Shown here piece after piece: positions 1-20,063 of a DNA stretch of 49,557 bases. Below the pieces are notes generated by a model, which did not search any database, was not told the origin of the DNA, and saw only the letters and a list, made by a program, of their open reading frames with translations. Origin of the DNA: Spirogloea muscicola (lineage: Eukaryota; Streptophyta; Zygnematophyceae; Spirogloeales; Spirogloeaceae). The stretch lies in NCBI GenBank assembly GCA_009602725.1, contig WELB01000019.1, forward strand, positions 551,481 through 601,037, read 5' to 3'. The first letter of the stretch is position 1; each line of letters opens with the position of its first letter. Made by a program: the position numbers and the translations under genes.

Positions 1-1
1 C

Positions 2-345
2 TTTCGTGGCGGCGCTCCAGCTCCCCAAGTTAGCTTGTCAGATTTGTTTGTGCTCACCCGTGGGTACTAATGTCATCTTAGGTACCTTAGATTAGGTCTC
101 CGTATTATGTAGCATTGTTTAGTCTGCACTCGACTCTGCCTGAACAATGTATTGGCTTGAATTGGCCTCCCTTTCAATTCATGCGCCCCGCGCGCCTTCT
201 CTCTTTCGGGCTGGTTGTTCCAGCCCCTATTCTCAATGGGCGAGCACTTTCTTCCCACCTTCTGTATGCACCCTTTTTGGACGTTTAGCCCAAAAAGGGT
301 GGGACAAGGTCTGAGAGGGCCGTACACAAGGATACCAAGGATGGA
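2..345 (+). mobile_element. LINE 3' tail, family F, with hairpin module
   Basis: The first 70 bases read, in frame 2, as the end of a LINE protein: APQVSLSDLFVLTRGY then stop. This matches the C-terminus of the large LINE at 39142-42324 (SSYSDLMLLTRGY). The 3' UTR follows and ends in the hairpin GGGCTGG-TTGTT-CCAGCCC with CTATTCTCAATGGGCGAGC after it (about 205-245). Bases 36-200 are almost identical to 23993-24160, so both copies look recent. A piece of the same UTR also lies at 21540-21605. The element is cut by the window edge and was probably 5' truncated anyway. It ends before the TMEM230-like gene. Confidence 0.75.
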
Positions 346-577
346 AAACATGAACCCCCAGATTCGTTCGTCGCCCGGGCGGGCCTGCTTGACGCCGCTG
401 CCGCGGGCCCCGCCGCAGTCAGGCTCGGCGCCACCGCGGCGCCCGCCTTCCCGCGCCTGGAGCTGGCCACTAGGCCTCAGTCTCTCGTCGAAGGTGCGGC
501 CGTCGCCGCCGTCGCCGCCGCAGCCGTCGCCGTGGCGGCTGCCGCTGCCGCTGCCGCTGCCGGCTGGCGGCCACGGG

Positions 578-1074
578 ATGACCGCGCGGCCGTCGGCGCG
601 CTACTCTGCCCTGTCCACCGAGGACGGGGACGCAACGCGGCGGCCGCCATACGCGGCATCGGCTTCCGCGGGCGATTCGTGGGATGACCAAGGGCCCGCC
701 GCCAGGGACAAGCGATACAGCTACGAGCTGCGGGACCGTGTGCCGTGGCGGTCCGTCTTGCTGGCGGCCGGGCTGCTGCTCCTCGGAGTCCTGCTGCTCA
801 CGCTCTCGTACCTCATATCGACCAAGCACATGGGCGGCGACAAGTCCCAAAGCCTCGGCTTCCTTGCCCTCGGTGCACTGGCATTCCTCCCAGGTCCGTG
901 GCTGCACCTGGCGCACTGCCAAGCCCAGGTCTTCCATCCACAGCGCACAGGCCACATGCTGACGTGCAACAGGCGGGACTTTCGCTGCCTGCAGGTTTTT
1001 ACGAGCTTCGCATAGCATACTACGCCTGGCGGGGCCGCGAGGGCTACTCCTTTTCCCACATCCCGACCTACTGA
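578..1074 (+). CDS. TMEM230-like small membrane protein
   Basis: Two exons, 578-893 and 995-1074, give about 131 residues. The intron has donor CAG|GTCCGTG and acceptor GCAG|GTTTTTACG, and phase is kept through a split Gly codon. The protein has a polar N-terminus (MTARPSARYSALSTEDG), then VPWRSVLLAAGLLLLGVLLL as a first membrane segment, a short loop, SLGFLALGALAFLPGFY as a second, and the end RIAYYAWRGREGYSFSHIPTY. The block FLPGFYELRIAYYA with a final GYS..IP is the hallmark of the TMEM230/TMEM134 family, two-pass proteins of secretory and synaptic-type vesicles in animals. Its role in algae is unknown. The upstream frame stays open into the LINE tail, so the start was chosen at the first Met close to the family start. 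A TGTAA polyadenylation-type signal lies at 1329. Confidence 0.85.
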
Positions 1075-1716
1075 GGCACTGCTTGCGGGCGGCCCATTCG
1101 ATTTTGCACACAGGTGGTCTACCAGCCTCCACTCTACTCAATGCACTTATAACCTGGCACAATCAGAAGGAGCCCTGTGACGTCTTGGAGCTCGTGTGAG
1201 GACCGTGTGTCTGGAGCTCATAGCGCCAGGAGGCATAGCATGAACAGATTTGCAACATGCTCGACGGCACACTGACCATCTGCTGTCCTCGATGCGGGGC
1301 TAAGATGGGAAGACAACACAGTACAACTGTAACATAATTCGTGACCTTACTTGCACATCTTATGGTCAGCCCGGTAGTTTGTCACAAAAGAGCCTGTGCA
1401 TGGGTGCTTGTCAAGCACCCATTTTGTGACGTGGAAAATTAAAAAGTGGCTTCGAGAGACTGACACGTGGGGACCTGTAAGTGGAGTCTAGAATCCTACC
1501 ACATTACATAACCAGCACAAGCAATCCATATAATGTACGGCAAAGTGGCTCAACTTCCTCAGATACACGGAATGTCCTGAGCGAGGCTGAATCATCTGCA
1601 TAATTTGACATTCACAGATGACTGCCATGAAGAATTGTGGGAGGCAAAGAATGGGGTGGTGTTACAGGTAGCCCGAGTCAGGAGGCATCTATTTGGAGTA
1701 GCTGGAGCCACCGTCA
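1075..1716. other. Intergenic, convergent 3' ends
   Basis: This 640-bp stretch between the convergent TMEM230-like and Dabb genes holds no credible coding exon. It contains a TGTAA green-algal polyadenylation-type signal at 1329-1333 (plus), the reverse signal TTACA near 1505 (minus), and the nested inverted repeat at 1381-1430. Confidence 0.6.
1381..1430. repeat. Nested inverted repeat (50 bp)
   Basis: The outer arms are GTCACAAAA (1381-1389) and TTTTGTGAC (1422-1430). The inner arms are TGGGTGCTTG (1401-1410) and CAAGCACCCA (1412-1421) around one T. All 19 pairs are perfect, with an 11-base bulge on the left side only. It lies between two convergent genes and could fold in either transcript. 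Confidence 0.85.
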
Positions 1717-3983
1717 CTACATCAGCCTACTGCCGATAGGGTCCACTCTGAAGTCAACCGCCAAAAGACTTTGGCTCACTGGTAGGACCCACTTTTTCAG
1801 GACCTGTAAATGAGGCAGACAGGACTTGATCAGGTTATGGCTCAGGCCATCTTCCAAGCCTGCATGGTGCGCTGAAGACCAGGTCTTCAGAGGCTCTAAC
1901 TAGTCATCACAGATGTGAGTTGTATGGTAGCAAGCCAATGAGCCTTGCTCAAGGCACTTTCCAGAAGCATGAGACTCCTGACAATGACCAGAAAGAGATA
2001 TTGGGTGTCATCTATCACATGTATCGCACCTCACGATGAGAGGGGTGTTTGTTGTATGCCTGTAGATCCTCGTCTGGGTAAGATCCACCGCCCTGGTGAT
2101 TTTTGGGTATCTTGACAAACCAAAAGGTTTCAAGGACATCTTACAGAGATTGCCTTCTCTGATTCTGGATAACATAGATTTGCAGACAACGTCCAGGGAT
2201 GAGTTTACCTGACGGCACACGCACAACTAGACCATGCGTGTATCCTTGGCTCTGCTTTGCGAAGTTGGTGCCTGTGCCATGAAGCATTCATAGCACAAAT
2301 CCTAAGATCAGTTGTTCCTCCTCACTGCTAAGCAGGCACTTGAGTTTTAGGAATAGAACGACAAGGACATGCTGCTCACGAGGCACTCACCTGTGGTAAG
2401 CTGCACCACATTATCGCCAATTTTAGAAGGCAGCTCTGCTAATGCTTCTACCATTGCTTGTGAGTCCTCCTTGCTGGTGCCCTCCTTCACCCTCACCAGC
2501 ACGATATGCTCAATGCCAGCCTCAAATGCCTGTACATCCATGTATCGGCCTTGTCAGCAATATACAGATTACATAGGACTCTGGTGTGAATCAAAAGGAT
2601 CTCGATAACAGTCAATTATGTTTGACACTTTGCCTTGAGCTGCCAAGCCAGCAAACTCACATCCATGAGCGAGTCGCATGCAGACATTTTTATGCTTCTA
2701 GCGACCTGAGAAGACGATGAAAGGCTGCACCTTTTAGATGCAGCAAGTTGACGTGAAATATGGAGCGTCAGGACAGGTGTGCATGCTTACGTCACCCCTC
2801 CTGAAGAGCGCCTCAATGTCTTCCTCTACCTCACTCTCAAAGTCAACAATGAGAACATCCTGCAACACACACATTGTTGATCATTAAATTGGAGGAGATT
2901 GAAGATGAAGGATTGAAGAAGAAGATAGCATGTTCAACACGCCCAGTGGCCTGGCAAGGTTTGCGCTAATATCATAGGTGATGCACTTGGGGATCCTCAC
3001 TTCAAGATACGGATTCACATATTGTTTTAGGATCTCCTGTTGGTGAGGTAGCTCATAGTACTCAGAGAGAGCCTTCTGGGAGGGAAAGCGTACGAGCAGA
3101 GCATGAGTGAACCCTTTGGAGTTTCTTGAGTGTATTCGGCCTGCCAATACCAGTCAGGAAGTTTTCTAGCGTGTGAACGTACAGTCGTTGTCAGAAAGTG
3201 CACTGTAAGGGGCGTTGCAGGCACAAGAGGGCGGCTGGTTGAACCAACAAATAATGACCAACTCAAGTTGGCTTGACTGACTCAAGTCTGCAGCATTCAT
3301 ATGCAACTCGGTCCAACAAATTTGCTAGAATACATCACCAGCTTCCTTGCAAGTTGGTCTGCTGCTGCACATGCAGCCACGCGCAATAACCAGACTCTCA
3401 CCCAATGATGTCGATAAGATGTATCGGTAGTAGTATTGCAGCGTGAAGAGGTGGTCAAGCATCTCTGACTCCTGCTCGTCAGTCAAGTTGTCCTGCATCT
3501 GCAGCAGCACAACATGCTCCACGATGCCTCTGCAAGAGGCAACGTGCATCTCGTGGGAAACCTTTCAGTACTGAAAAGCGCACTGGCCAGGTTAACCCTC
3601 ATGCACAAGCCTACGATGTCATAAGGAGCATATCGAAGGCATCAAGTCACGACCACACGTCATGCGCCTGTCCATGGGTCATCAAGTTGTCAAGAGCAGG
3701 GAGATGCGCACCTCATCTTTTTCTGGGGCCTACAGTCCACCTTGTCGAAAGCGTCACTTGGCATCTCTGATCTCGAACTTGCTTGAGAAGTGAGGCCATG
3801 CTTGTTCGCAACTCTCTCCAGTCTGAAGCGCGGGGCTGGCGAAATAGCAGAGTGCACATTGCGTCGTCTGAATGTCTGGCCAGTCAGTGCGGACTGCTTG
3901 CATTCTTGGACAAGCACTCTGGAACTGCCAGATGACATGTGTGATTTGCAGAGACATTGCGAGTTGTCGAGCTTCAGCTGCAA
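1717..3983 (-). CDS. Tandem stress-response A/B barrel (Dabb) protein
   Basis: Nine exons on the minus strand: 3983-3712, 3529-3402, 3140-3001, 2859-2791, 2705-2661, 2529-2391, 2271-2209, 2073-2030 and 1803-1717. All phases close and give about 328 residues. Dabb domain 1 starts GIVEHVVLLQMQDNLTDEQ, passes KGFTHALLVRFPS and ends DVLIVDFESEVEEDIEALF. Domain 2 starts GIEHIVLVRVKEGTSKED, passes QGYTHGLVVRVPSDEDL and HPSHREVLKKWVLP, and ends LLAVDFRVDP. The exon structure of the two domains is parallel, as expected from internal duplication. The layout resembles plant two-domain HS1/UP3-type proteins, which are small dimeric stress-linked barrels of unknown chemistry. The roughly 75-residue N-terminal leader (start MQLKLDNSQCLCKSH) is rich in Ser, Arg and Gln and may be a transit peptide. 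A start at MPSDAFDKVD is also possible. TAG is followed at once by TGA. Confidence 0.85.
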
Positions 3984-5039
3984 GCGCTTTCAATGCAGGC
4001 CTAATTTCAGAGGCCTGCAATGCTTGGGCCTAAGGGCAACTCAAGGAGAGGACCGGGAGCAACGCATTGGCACTGGTGCTGCACCTGCTTGCCTGGTCAA
4101 GGGCCCCCAGCCTCGGATTTGCCGGCACTCAGCCTGACTTTTGACAGTAGCTCTGCTTCTGGACCTGGTGGGCCTGCAGCCGGCCAAGCTGCAGCAGTGG
4201 GGCCTTGCAAGCCTCGCCACCGTCGAGGGCATGGGCGCCACCGTCTGGGTGAGCGAGGCTGGTGGCGCCACTTCCGCTTGCACTGCCACCATGCCAGCGC
4301 AGCTATATCTCCCGTCACCGAGTCCGCGCCAGGCTGCTTGCAGCGTCTGCGGCACTCCTTCTGCAACTGCCACTGGCGTTGCCCGCTGGCGACGGCAATG
4401 GTGCTGGAGCGCCGGTGTCAAACAGATATTCCTATCGTAGTAACTACGACAGCCCTGAAAATGACCCGTTAACTTAGACATCAGCAGGGATGCAAAGTAA
4501 GATACATGTTGAGCCAAAGGGAAGACAAATAGAGGCTCAATTAGTGGCCGCGGTGTAAATTATAATCTAGTCACCTGCCAGACCTATCGGCATCGCCATC
4601 TGCAAAGGCCGTTGCGCTACTTGCCCGCCTCCCGCGGACCACGCTCGAACGCCACGGACGCGGGCGACAGGGGCTCCTGTGCGCAGCTGCGTCCACTTGA
4701 CAACGCCGACGCGAAAGTTTGGCTAATACTTGGCTGTGACACTAGTCAACAGCAATTTGGGACCCCAATCCCGCAACAAGCAGCACATGAAAGCGCGATG
4801 TCGTCATGAAGCCTTGCAATTCGCCGCGATCATCCACGAGCGACACGCGGATCCTGCATGGCCAGTTGCAGTGGTTCTTGAAGGAGTCTGATCAAGGGCA
4901 GCACTATGTTGAACGAGGTGCATGATACAGATATTTGCAGCTTCAACCTGTTCATTCTTGCACCAGACGCCCGAGAGCATGTAGCATGTCAGTGTCCAGT
5001 GCCTTGGTCTTGTCGTTACATAGGCAGGGAGCTTGCATC
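3984..5039. other. Divergent intergenic region
   Basis: This lies between the start of the minus-strand Dabb gene and the first sure exon of the CHD gene. It is GC-richer at 4040-4420, with frames open on both strands (for example 4141-4440 plus and 4041-4517 minus), but I recognise none of them. A short open stretch from ATG 4806 to a GTGCAT donor near 4913 could be a first CHD exon, but its phase does not join the next exon. The promoters of both genes should lie here. Confidence 0.5.
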
Positions 5040-15370
<10,331 letters not shown>

Positions 15371-16372
15371 ATTTAAGGCGATGGAGTATGAGAGATTGCA
15401 GCCTGTGCAAAGGCACATATGTCCGAGTCTTCAAGGAGCACAGGAGCCCCCCGACTCTTGTCAAATCTCAATAGATAGGCTGCAATCCACCTTATTACCG
15501 GAAGCTTTTGCTATCCTAGCACTGACATACTGTGGCTAGCGAGAGGGGTCCCGTACATTGTTTTTGATCTGCTGCACTCAACAGCATGAGGCTTGCACCT
15601 CATTAACCGGAATACTGTGCACTAGGCGGCTTTGGGCCCTCTGCTCATGCACAGCACTGCAGAGGCGTCTGCATGAGGTGGCGCATACATTGCTACGGTT
15701 GTGCTCTATACTCGGGAAGCACATCAGCTGACGTTGCAGTGGAAGTTGTTGGCTGAAAACCCAGGTAGATTGATGCTTGACATTGACTGTGCAGGTACGT
15801 CACTGCAAGTACGTCAGGACAGGACAGTGGGGATGCACAACCTTTACCACCACAACCATGTGACAGACCTGATACAACCCAAGTCCCTGAGACTGGAGCC
15901 AAGCAGACCCTGGCCTTGGTGTGATGATAGCCACTACCACTTACTGCAACGACCCTCAGCATGCTGCCATCTGGACAACCTCACAAAGTTTACACATCAA
16001 CGACTTGCAGACTCAGCATCAGTCTTAAAATCAGATTGTTGCGTCACGCAATAGACTGACGGCTGACAGAAGACTCAGAAATGTGGGGCAACGTGCATTG
16101 ATCAAACATAGGCTCACAGAGCAAGGCACCAGGAGCAACAATATGGAGGGTTTTTTGCATCAGGGGGTGGGCGTGACGCCCCCTCCCACTTGGCAAGGTG
16201 AGAGGCGGGGCTCTTTACAGTGGCCGAGTGGCGCTTGGCCCGCAACAAACACGCTCCGCCAAGGAGGCTGATGGACAGGCGAGAGGCCAGGGCGAGAGAG
16301 GGGGAGGGAGACGGGGCGGAGCAGCGGCGGGGCGCCAAGGTCTCCGCGGCAACGGCACGGCTGCCGCTGTGC
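15371..16372. other. Intergenic between CHD and psaD 3' ends
   Basis: The CHD and psaD genes are convergent here. Short open frames occur on both strands, but none has recognisable content or codon pattern. The part next to psaD (16180-16372) is GC-rich and probably holds its 3' UTR. No tRNA, repeat or mobile element was seen. Confidence 0.5.
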
Positions 16373-16868
16373 TCACATCTCAATGACCCGCTTGCCCGTG
16401 AATCGGACCTCGGCGGGGTTGGCGTTCTTGCCGATGGACCGCAGGTTGATGTTGGTGCCTTGCCGGCCGGCGTTGACCTTCTCCGGGTACACGCCGTCCT
16501 TGGGGTGGAGGTACTGCACCTCGCCGGACGGGAAGACGCGGTAGAACTGGTAGTCGATCTTGAACTTGGTCTTGAGCTGCGTGCCGAGCGCCAGGCACTG
16601 CTCCTTGCGCGCGAGCTTGAGCAGGTTGGGGCCGGAGCGCATGATGGCGGCGCCGCCAGTCGGCAGCTCGAAGATCTGCTCCTTCTTGCCCTCCCACGTG
16701 ATCACGTAGAACTCCTCCACCTGCGCCTTGCGCAGCAGCCCGCCGGTGCTGCCGCCGAAGATGGGCGACGGCGTGTCCGGCTTCAGCTGCGGCGGCGTGA
16801 ACCCCTGCGGCGCGGTCGCGTCCGCCGCGCGCACCGCGGCCAGGCGCTGCCGGCTCACGGCCGCCGCT
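16373..16868 (-). CDS. psaD: Photosystem I reaction centre subunit II (PsaD), 5' partial
   Basis: A single uninterrupted reading frame ends with TGA at 16375-16373. The mature protein is clear: [120 protein letters not shown] and [11 protein letters not shown]. PsaD sits on the stromal face of photosystem I and docks ferredoxin; the basic residues of the middle and C-terminal part fit that role. Upstream, [20 protein letters not shown] is the end of a chloroplast transit peptide. The rest of it and the start codon are lost in the N run 16869-17017. No intron is seen in the visible part. It shares a divergent promoter region with the Gln/Ala-rich gene. Confidence 0.97.
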
Positions 16869-17017
16869 NNNNNNNNNNNNNNNNNNNNNNNNNNNNNNNN
16901 NNNNNNNNNNNNNNNNNNNNNNNNNNNNNNNNNNNNNNNNNNNNNNNNNNNNNNNNNNNNNNNNNNNNNNNNNNNNNNNNNNNNNNNNNNNNNNNNNNNN
17001 NNNNNNNNNNNNNNNNN
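16869..17017. other. Assembly gap (149 N)
   Basis: This run of N removes the start of psaD. Reading frames drawn across it have no meaning. Confidence 0.99.
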
Positions 17018-17150
17018 CCCGGGGAGGGGGGTGCCGCCCCCCCCCGCGCCGGAGGGAGGATAAGGGCCCCCGCGCGGCGCCCCCATTGGCTCGCCGGCCC
17101 CATCCGCAGCGCGGCCCGCCAATTGGGCCGCTCCCGCCCGGCGGGCCCCC

Positions 17151-17445
17151 GCCTACGTGGCTGCCAGCGCGGCGAGGCCCCGCCAGCGTGGTGCGCCCTT
17201 CCGCCTGAATCTTTCCTGGCTGGACATCAACGTGGCCGCCAACGGGGCGCCCCCCAGTCACGTGGCGCCGCCGTCCACCGTGGCGCCCTGCCGTCCGACG
17301 TGGCGCCGACGGGCGGGGAGCCTGGTCCAGCGTGGCCGCGGCCGCCGACGTGGTGGCCATCTGGCGCCACGTGGTGAGGCTGACACGCGGCGCGCCGTGC
17401 ATGCATGGGCCCGGCAGGGGGGTCGCCTCCCCGAGACGTGGCCCG
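17151..17445. promoter_or_regulatory. CGTGG / G-box cluster upstream of psaD
   Basis: Ten CGTGG cores, all in the same direction, occur within about 290 bases, at 17156, 17187, 17231, 17261, 17279, 17299, 17331, 17349, 17370 and 17437. Two are full G-boxes (CACGTGG at 17259 and 17368), several are GACGTGG, and three sit in a tandem CGTGGCGCC unit spaced 18-20 bases. ACGTG cores are the binding core of plant bZIP and bHLH factors that drive light-regulated genes. The block lies between the divergent psaD and Gln/Ala-rich genes. That it controls psaD is inferred. Confidence 0.6.
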
Positions 17446-17542
17446 CCACAGCCATTCTACGTTTACCGCGGTCTCCAGTTCCCGCCGCCGCCGCCGCGCC
17501 GCTCGCCTCCGCGGCGATCGCCCGCTGGGAGGCGGCCGCAGT

Positions 17543-19126
17543 ATGAGCTCCGAGCAGGAGGCGAGGCCGCCCCCGGAGCAGCAGCAGCAGGGGCGGGAGC
17601 GCGAGGAGCCCGCGGCGGCGCAGGAGGAGCGGCAGGCGCAGCAGGCGGGCGCGGAGGGGCAGCAGGGGCAGCAGCAGGCGCCGGCGATGCAGCCCGGCGG
17701 CGGGCAGCAGAGCCCCGCCGGCCCGCCTCCGAAGCCGGACACGCAGGAGGAGGTGCGTGCGCGCCCGGCACAAGCGCTGCTGACTTCCAGGACGTCGTGT
17801 ATGCACTTAGAAGCGCGACACCGGAAGAGTCTTCGCCGAGGCCTCTCACCACGTTCTATATATGAAGTTTCCCAGATGGCACCATGCAAGCAACAAGTAA
17901 CAAAGGGGCAAGCGTAGTCCCCACGCTGTTGCTCAAGTGCTGCTCAAGTGGCGGTCGTGACTGTGGCTTACTGAACGAGCTCCCCGGCATTCGTGTGCAC
18001 CCAGGCGCGCGTAGCTGCCAAGGAGGCCTTCCAGGCGCAGCAGGCGGCGCAGGATGCGCTCAAGGAGGCGTACATGAAGCAGACGGCGGCGCAGGAGAAG
18101 GCGCAGCAGGCGGCGGCGCAGACTATCGCGCAGCAGGAGACTGCCAAGGAGGCGGCCACGATGACCGCTCGCCAGGCCGCCAGGGAGGCCGCCGCGCAGC
18201 AGAAGGGCGCGGACCAGCAGCAGCTTGACCAGACTGCTGTCCAGCAGGTGCTCCTTGGACGTCATAGCCTTGGCAGCTGCTTTCCCTTAACTTCATATAC
18301 CTCGCCTTTGCTAATACCTTAATAAGTAATTTCAGCATTTCCTGGCTGTGAGAGGTGTGAGCTCGGGTTGCCAGTGTTGATCTTTACTTACAAGAGCTTG
18401 CAGAGTTGATTCATTCTTGCTTTGCAGGCTGTTGCCCATCAAGCTGCACAGCAGGCAGTTTCGCTGCAGGCCGCCCAGTTGCCCAGCCAGCCCGCTGCAG
18501 TGCAGCCGGCTGCACCATTGGTGGTCGCTGCCCCTCAAGCTCAGGTAGTTGGCACGGTCCTAAGCTCGACAATGGCCCTCCCATGCTCCTCTGAGCTCAG
18601 GCCTGTACTCATTTGACCCAGCCTCATTTCCAGCTTTCCTTTTCAATACTAGGTGCCTGCACAGCCCCCCACAGCTGGGACGCAAGGGGAGCCAAGCAGT
18701 CAACAGAAGGCCGTGCTTGACGCCGCAAACCAGGCAGCCGCGGCAGCCTCGACGCAGATGACGATGGCCACTCAAGCTGCTGCCGGCACTGCAGACCCTG
18801 CCATCAAGCAGGTATGTAATTACTGGTACACATTTTCATCTCTGTGGCGACTATGTTTACTTGCTTGTGACATTCACAGGAGGACCACCTCATTTAACAA
18901 GGTTGTGGTCCAAGTCAGCATTGCTGAGCTGCATCTACATCTACTTCATTTGCAGGCTGCAGCCGGCCAGGCTCAACCTGCCCAGCAGCAGATGGGCGTT
19001 GCTCAGCAGATGGCAGTCGCTGCTCAGGACCAGTCTACTGCTACCGCTGCCTTGGCTGCAATCCAGAAGCAGTCGGTAGGGGAGGCCAGCAATCCAGGCG
19101 CGTCGGCAGAGATGCAAATTGGCTAG
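17543..19126 (+). CDS. Gln/Ala-rich, cysteine-free helical protein (hypothetical)
   Basis: Five exons, 17543-17752, 18005-18247, 18428-18544, 18653-18811 and 18956-19126, all phase 0, encode 299 residues. The N-terminal 70 residues are Gln, Glu, Pro and Gly rich (MSSEQEARPPPEQQQQGRE). Exon 2 is a long Ala/Gln/Lys/Glu amphipathic helix (AKEAFQAQQAAQDALKEAYM, later AKEAATMTARQAAREAAAQQ), which recalls LEA-like or coiled-coil proteins. Exons 3-5 repeat short Ala-Gln runs. There is no Cys, no signal peptide and no membrane segment. Most internal exons end in CAG and the next begins GCT or GCG, so each exon reads as a self-contained helical block. I do not recognise a family; a disordered or coiled-coil scaffold, or an LEA-like protectant, would fit. 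The promoter is shared with psaD. Confidence 0.65.
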
Positions 19127-20063
19127 CTGTGTCACACTCATGTGGCCCTAGCTTGCCTCTTAACATTGTCGCACCTGCTATTGACCTATACCATGCAGGA
19201 GTTTACCTTTTCCACATGCAGGCCAGACACTGTTATAGAGAGTGGTGCAATGGTCTGCATGCATTGACCGGATGCTGTCAAGCAACTCAACTGTCTTTTT
19301 GATAGCCAGTCGAAGGACAGTAAGAGCTGACCTAAGGTTGCTATTAGAGCAGAGATCATGTGAGCGTCGCAGCAGGCAATCGTTGGTAGCAACCTTCCAG
19401 CCTCTGCGAGTGAAGGGCCAGAGGAATTATGCATATAGCTTCCTTGCAACCTCACGTTTTTCCACAGCTGCACTCTGTGCGCTGATGAGCTCACAGGTCG
19501 ACGCATATCTACTATCATACAGACTGCTACAGGAAGTGCAAAAAATCGAGCAGAACACCTCTTCTTGTGCTTGGAGCTCTTTATGATGCAGGAGCAACTT
19601 CATTCCAGCCTTAGCTATCTTCCTCACTCTGCAATGTACTGGCTGCCTGTCCTTAAAGTTGCAAGTGAAAGCAGCAAGACTGACTGGACTTACAGTACAT
19701 GCCTAACATCAGTGTCTGACCTGACCGCCAGGCCTGTGTCACTGTCCTGCACTGGACAGTGATGACATGCATTCTGAAGCCGTACATCCTAATGTTTACC
19801 GCTTCTTGTAGCCGTGAGCCAAAGCAGACCAGCCTGACCTACGAAGCTAGTGCAAGTCTGAATTTTTATGTGATGAGCTTGCAGCTACAACAGATTATTC
19901 GCTAGAAAGGGATTTTGCATCTTATAGATTGAATCATGTCAAGGGCTATGTCCTTGACAACAGAATAACTCCACCTTCATAACCAGCTACAAACCTGTGT
20001 ATTGTCACGCAATTTACTTTCTGCTGACTCTGCTGTGGAACCCTTGGCATTTGCAGGCTCACT
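19127..20063. other. Intergenic
   Basis: The region lies between the convergent Gln/Ala-rich and secretory-protein genes. No exon with recognisable content was seen on either strand, and no repeat or RNA gene was recognised. A further small Ala/Gln exon cannot be excluded. Confidence 0.4.

Noticed and set aside
4041-4517. 158-codon minus-strand and 150-codon plus-strand frames
   Set aside because: GC-rich region with open frames on both strands, no motif, and no phase-compatible link to the neighbouring genes.
16220-17402. Long frames on both strands across 16869-17017
   Set aside because: They pass through the N run and are shadows of psaD or of GC-rich promoter DNA.
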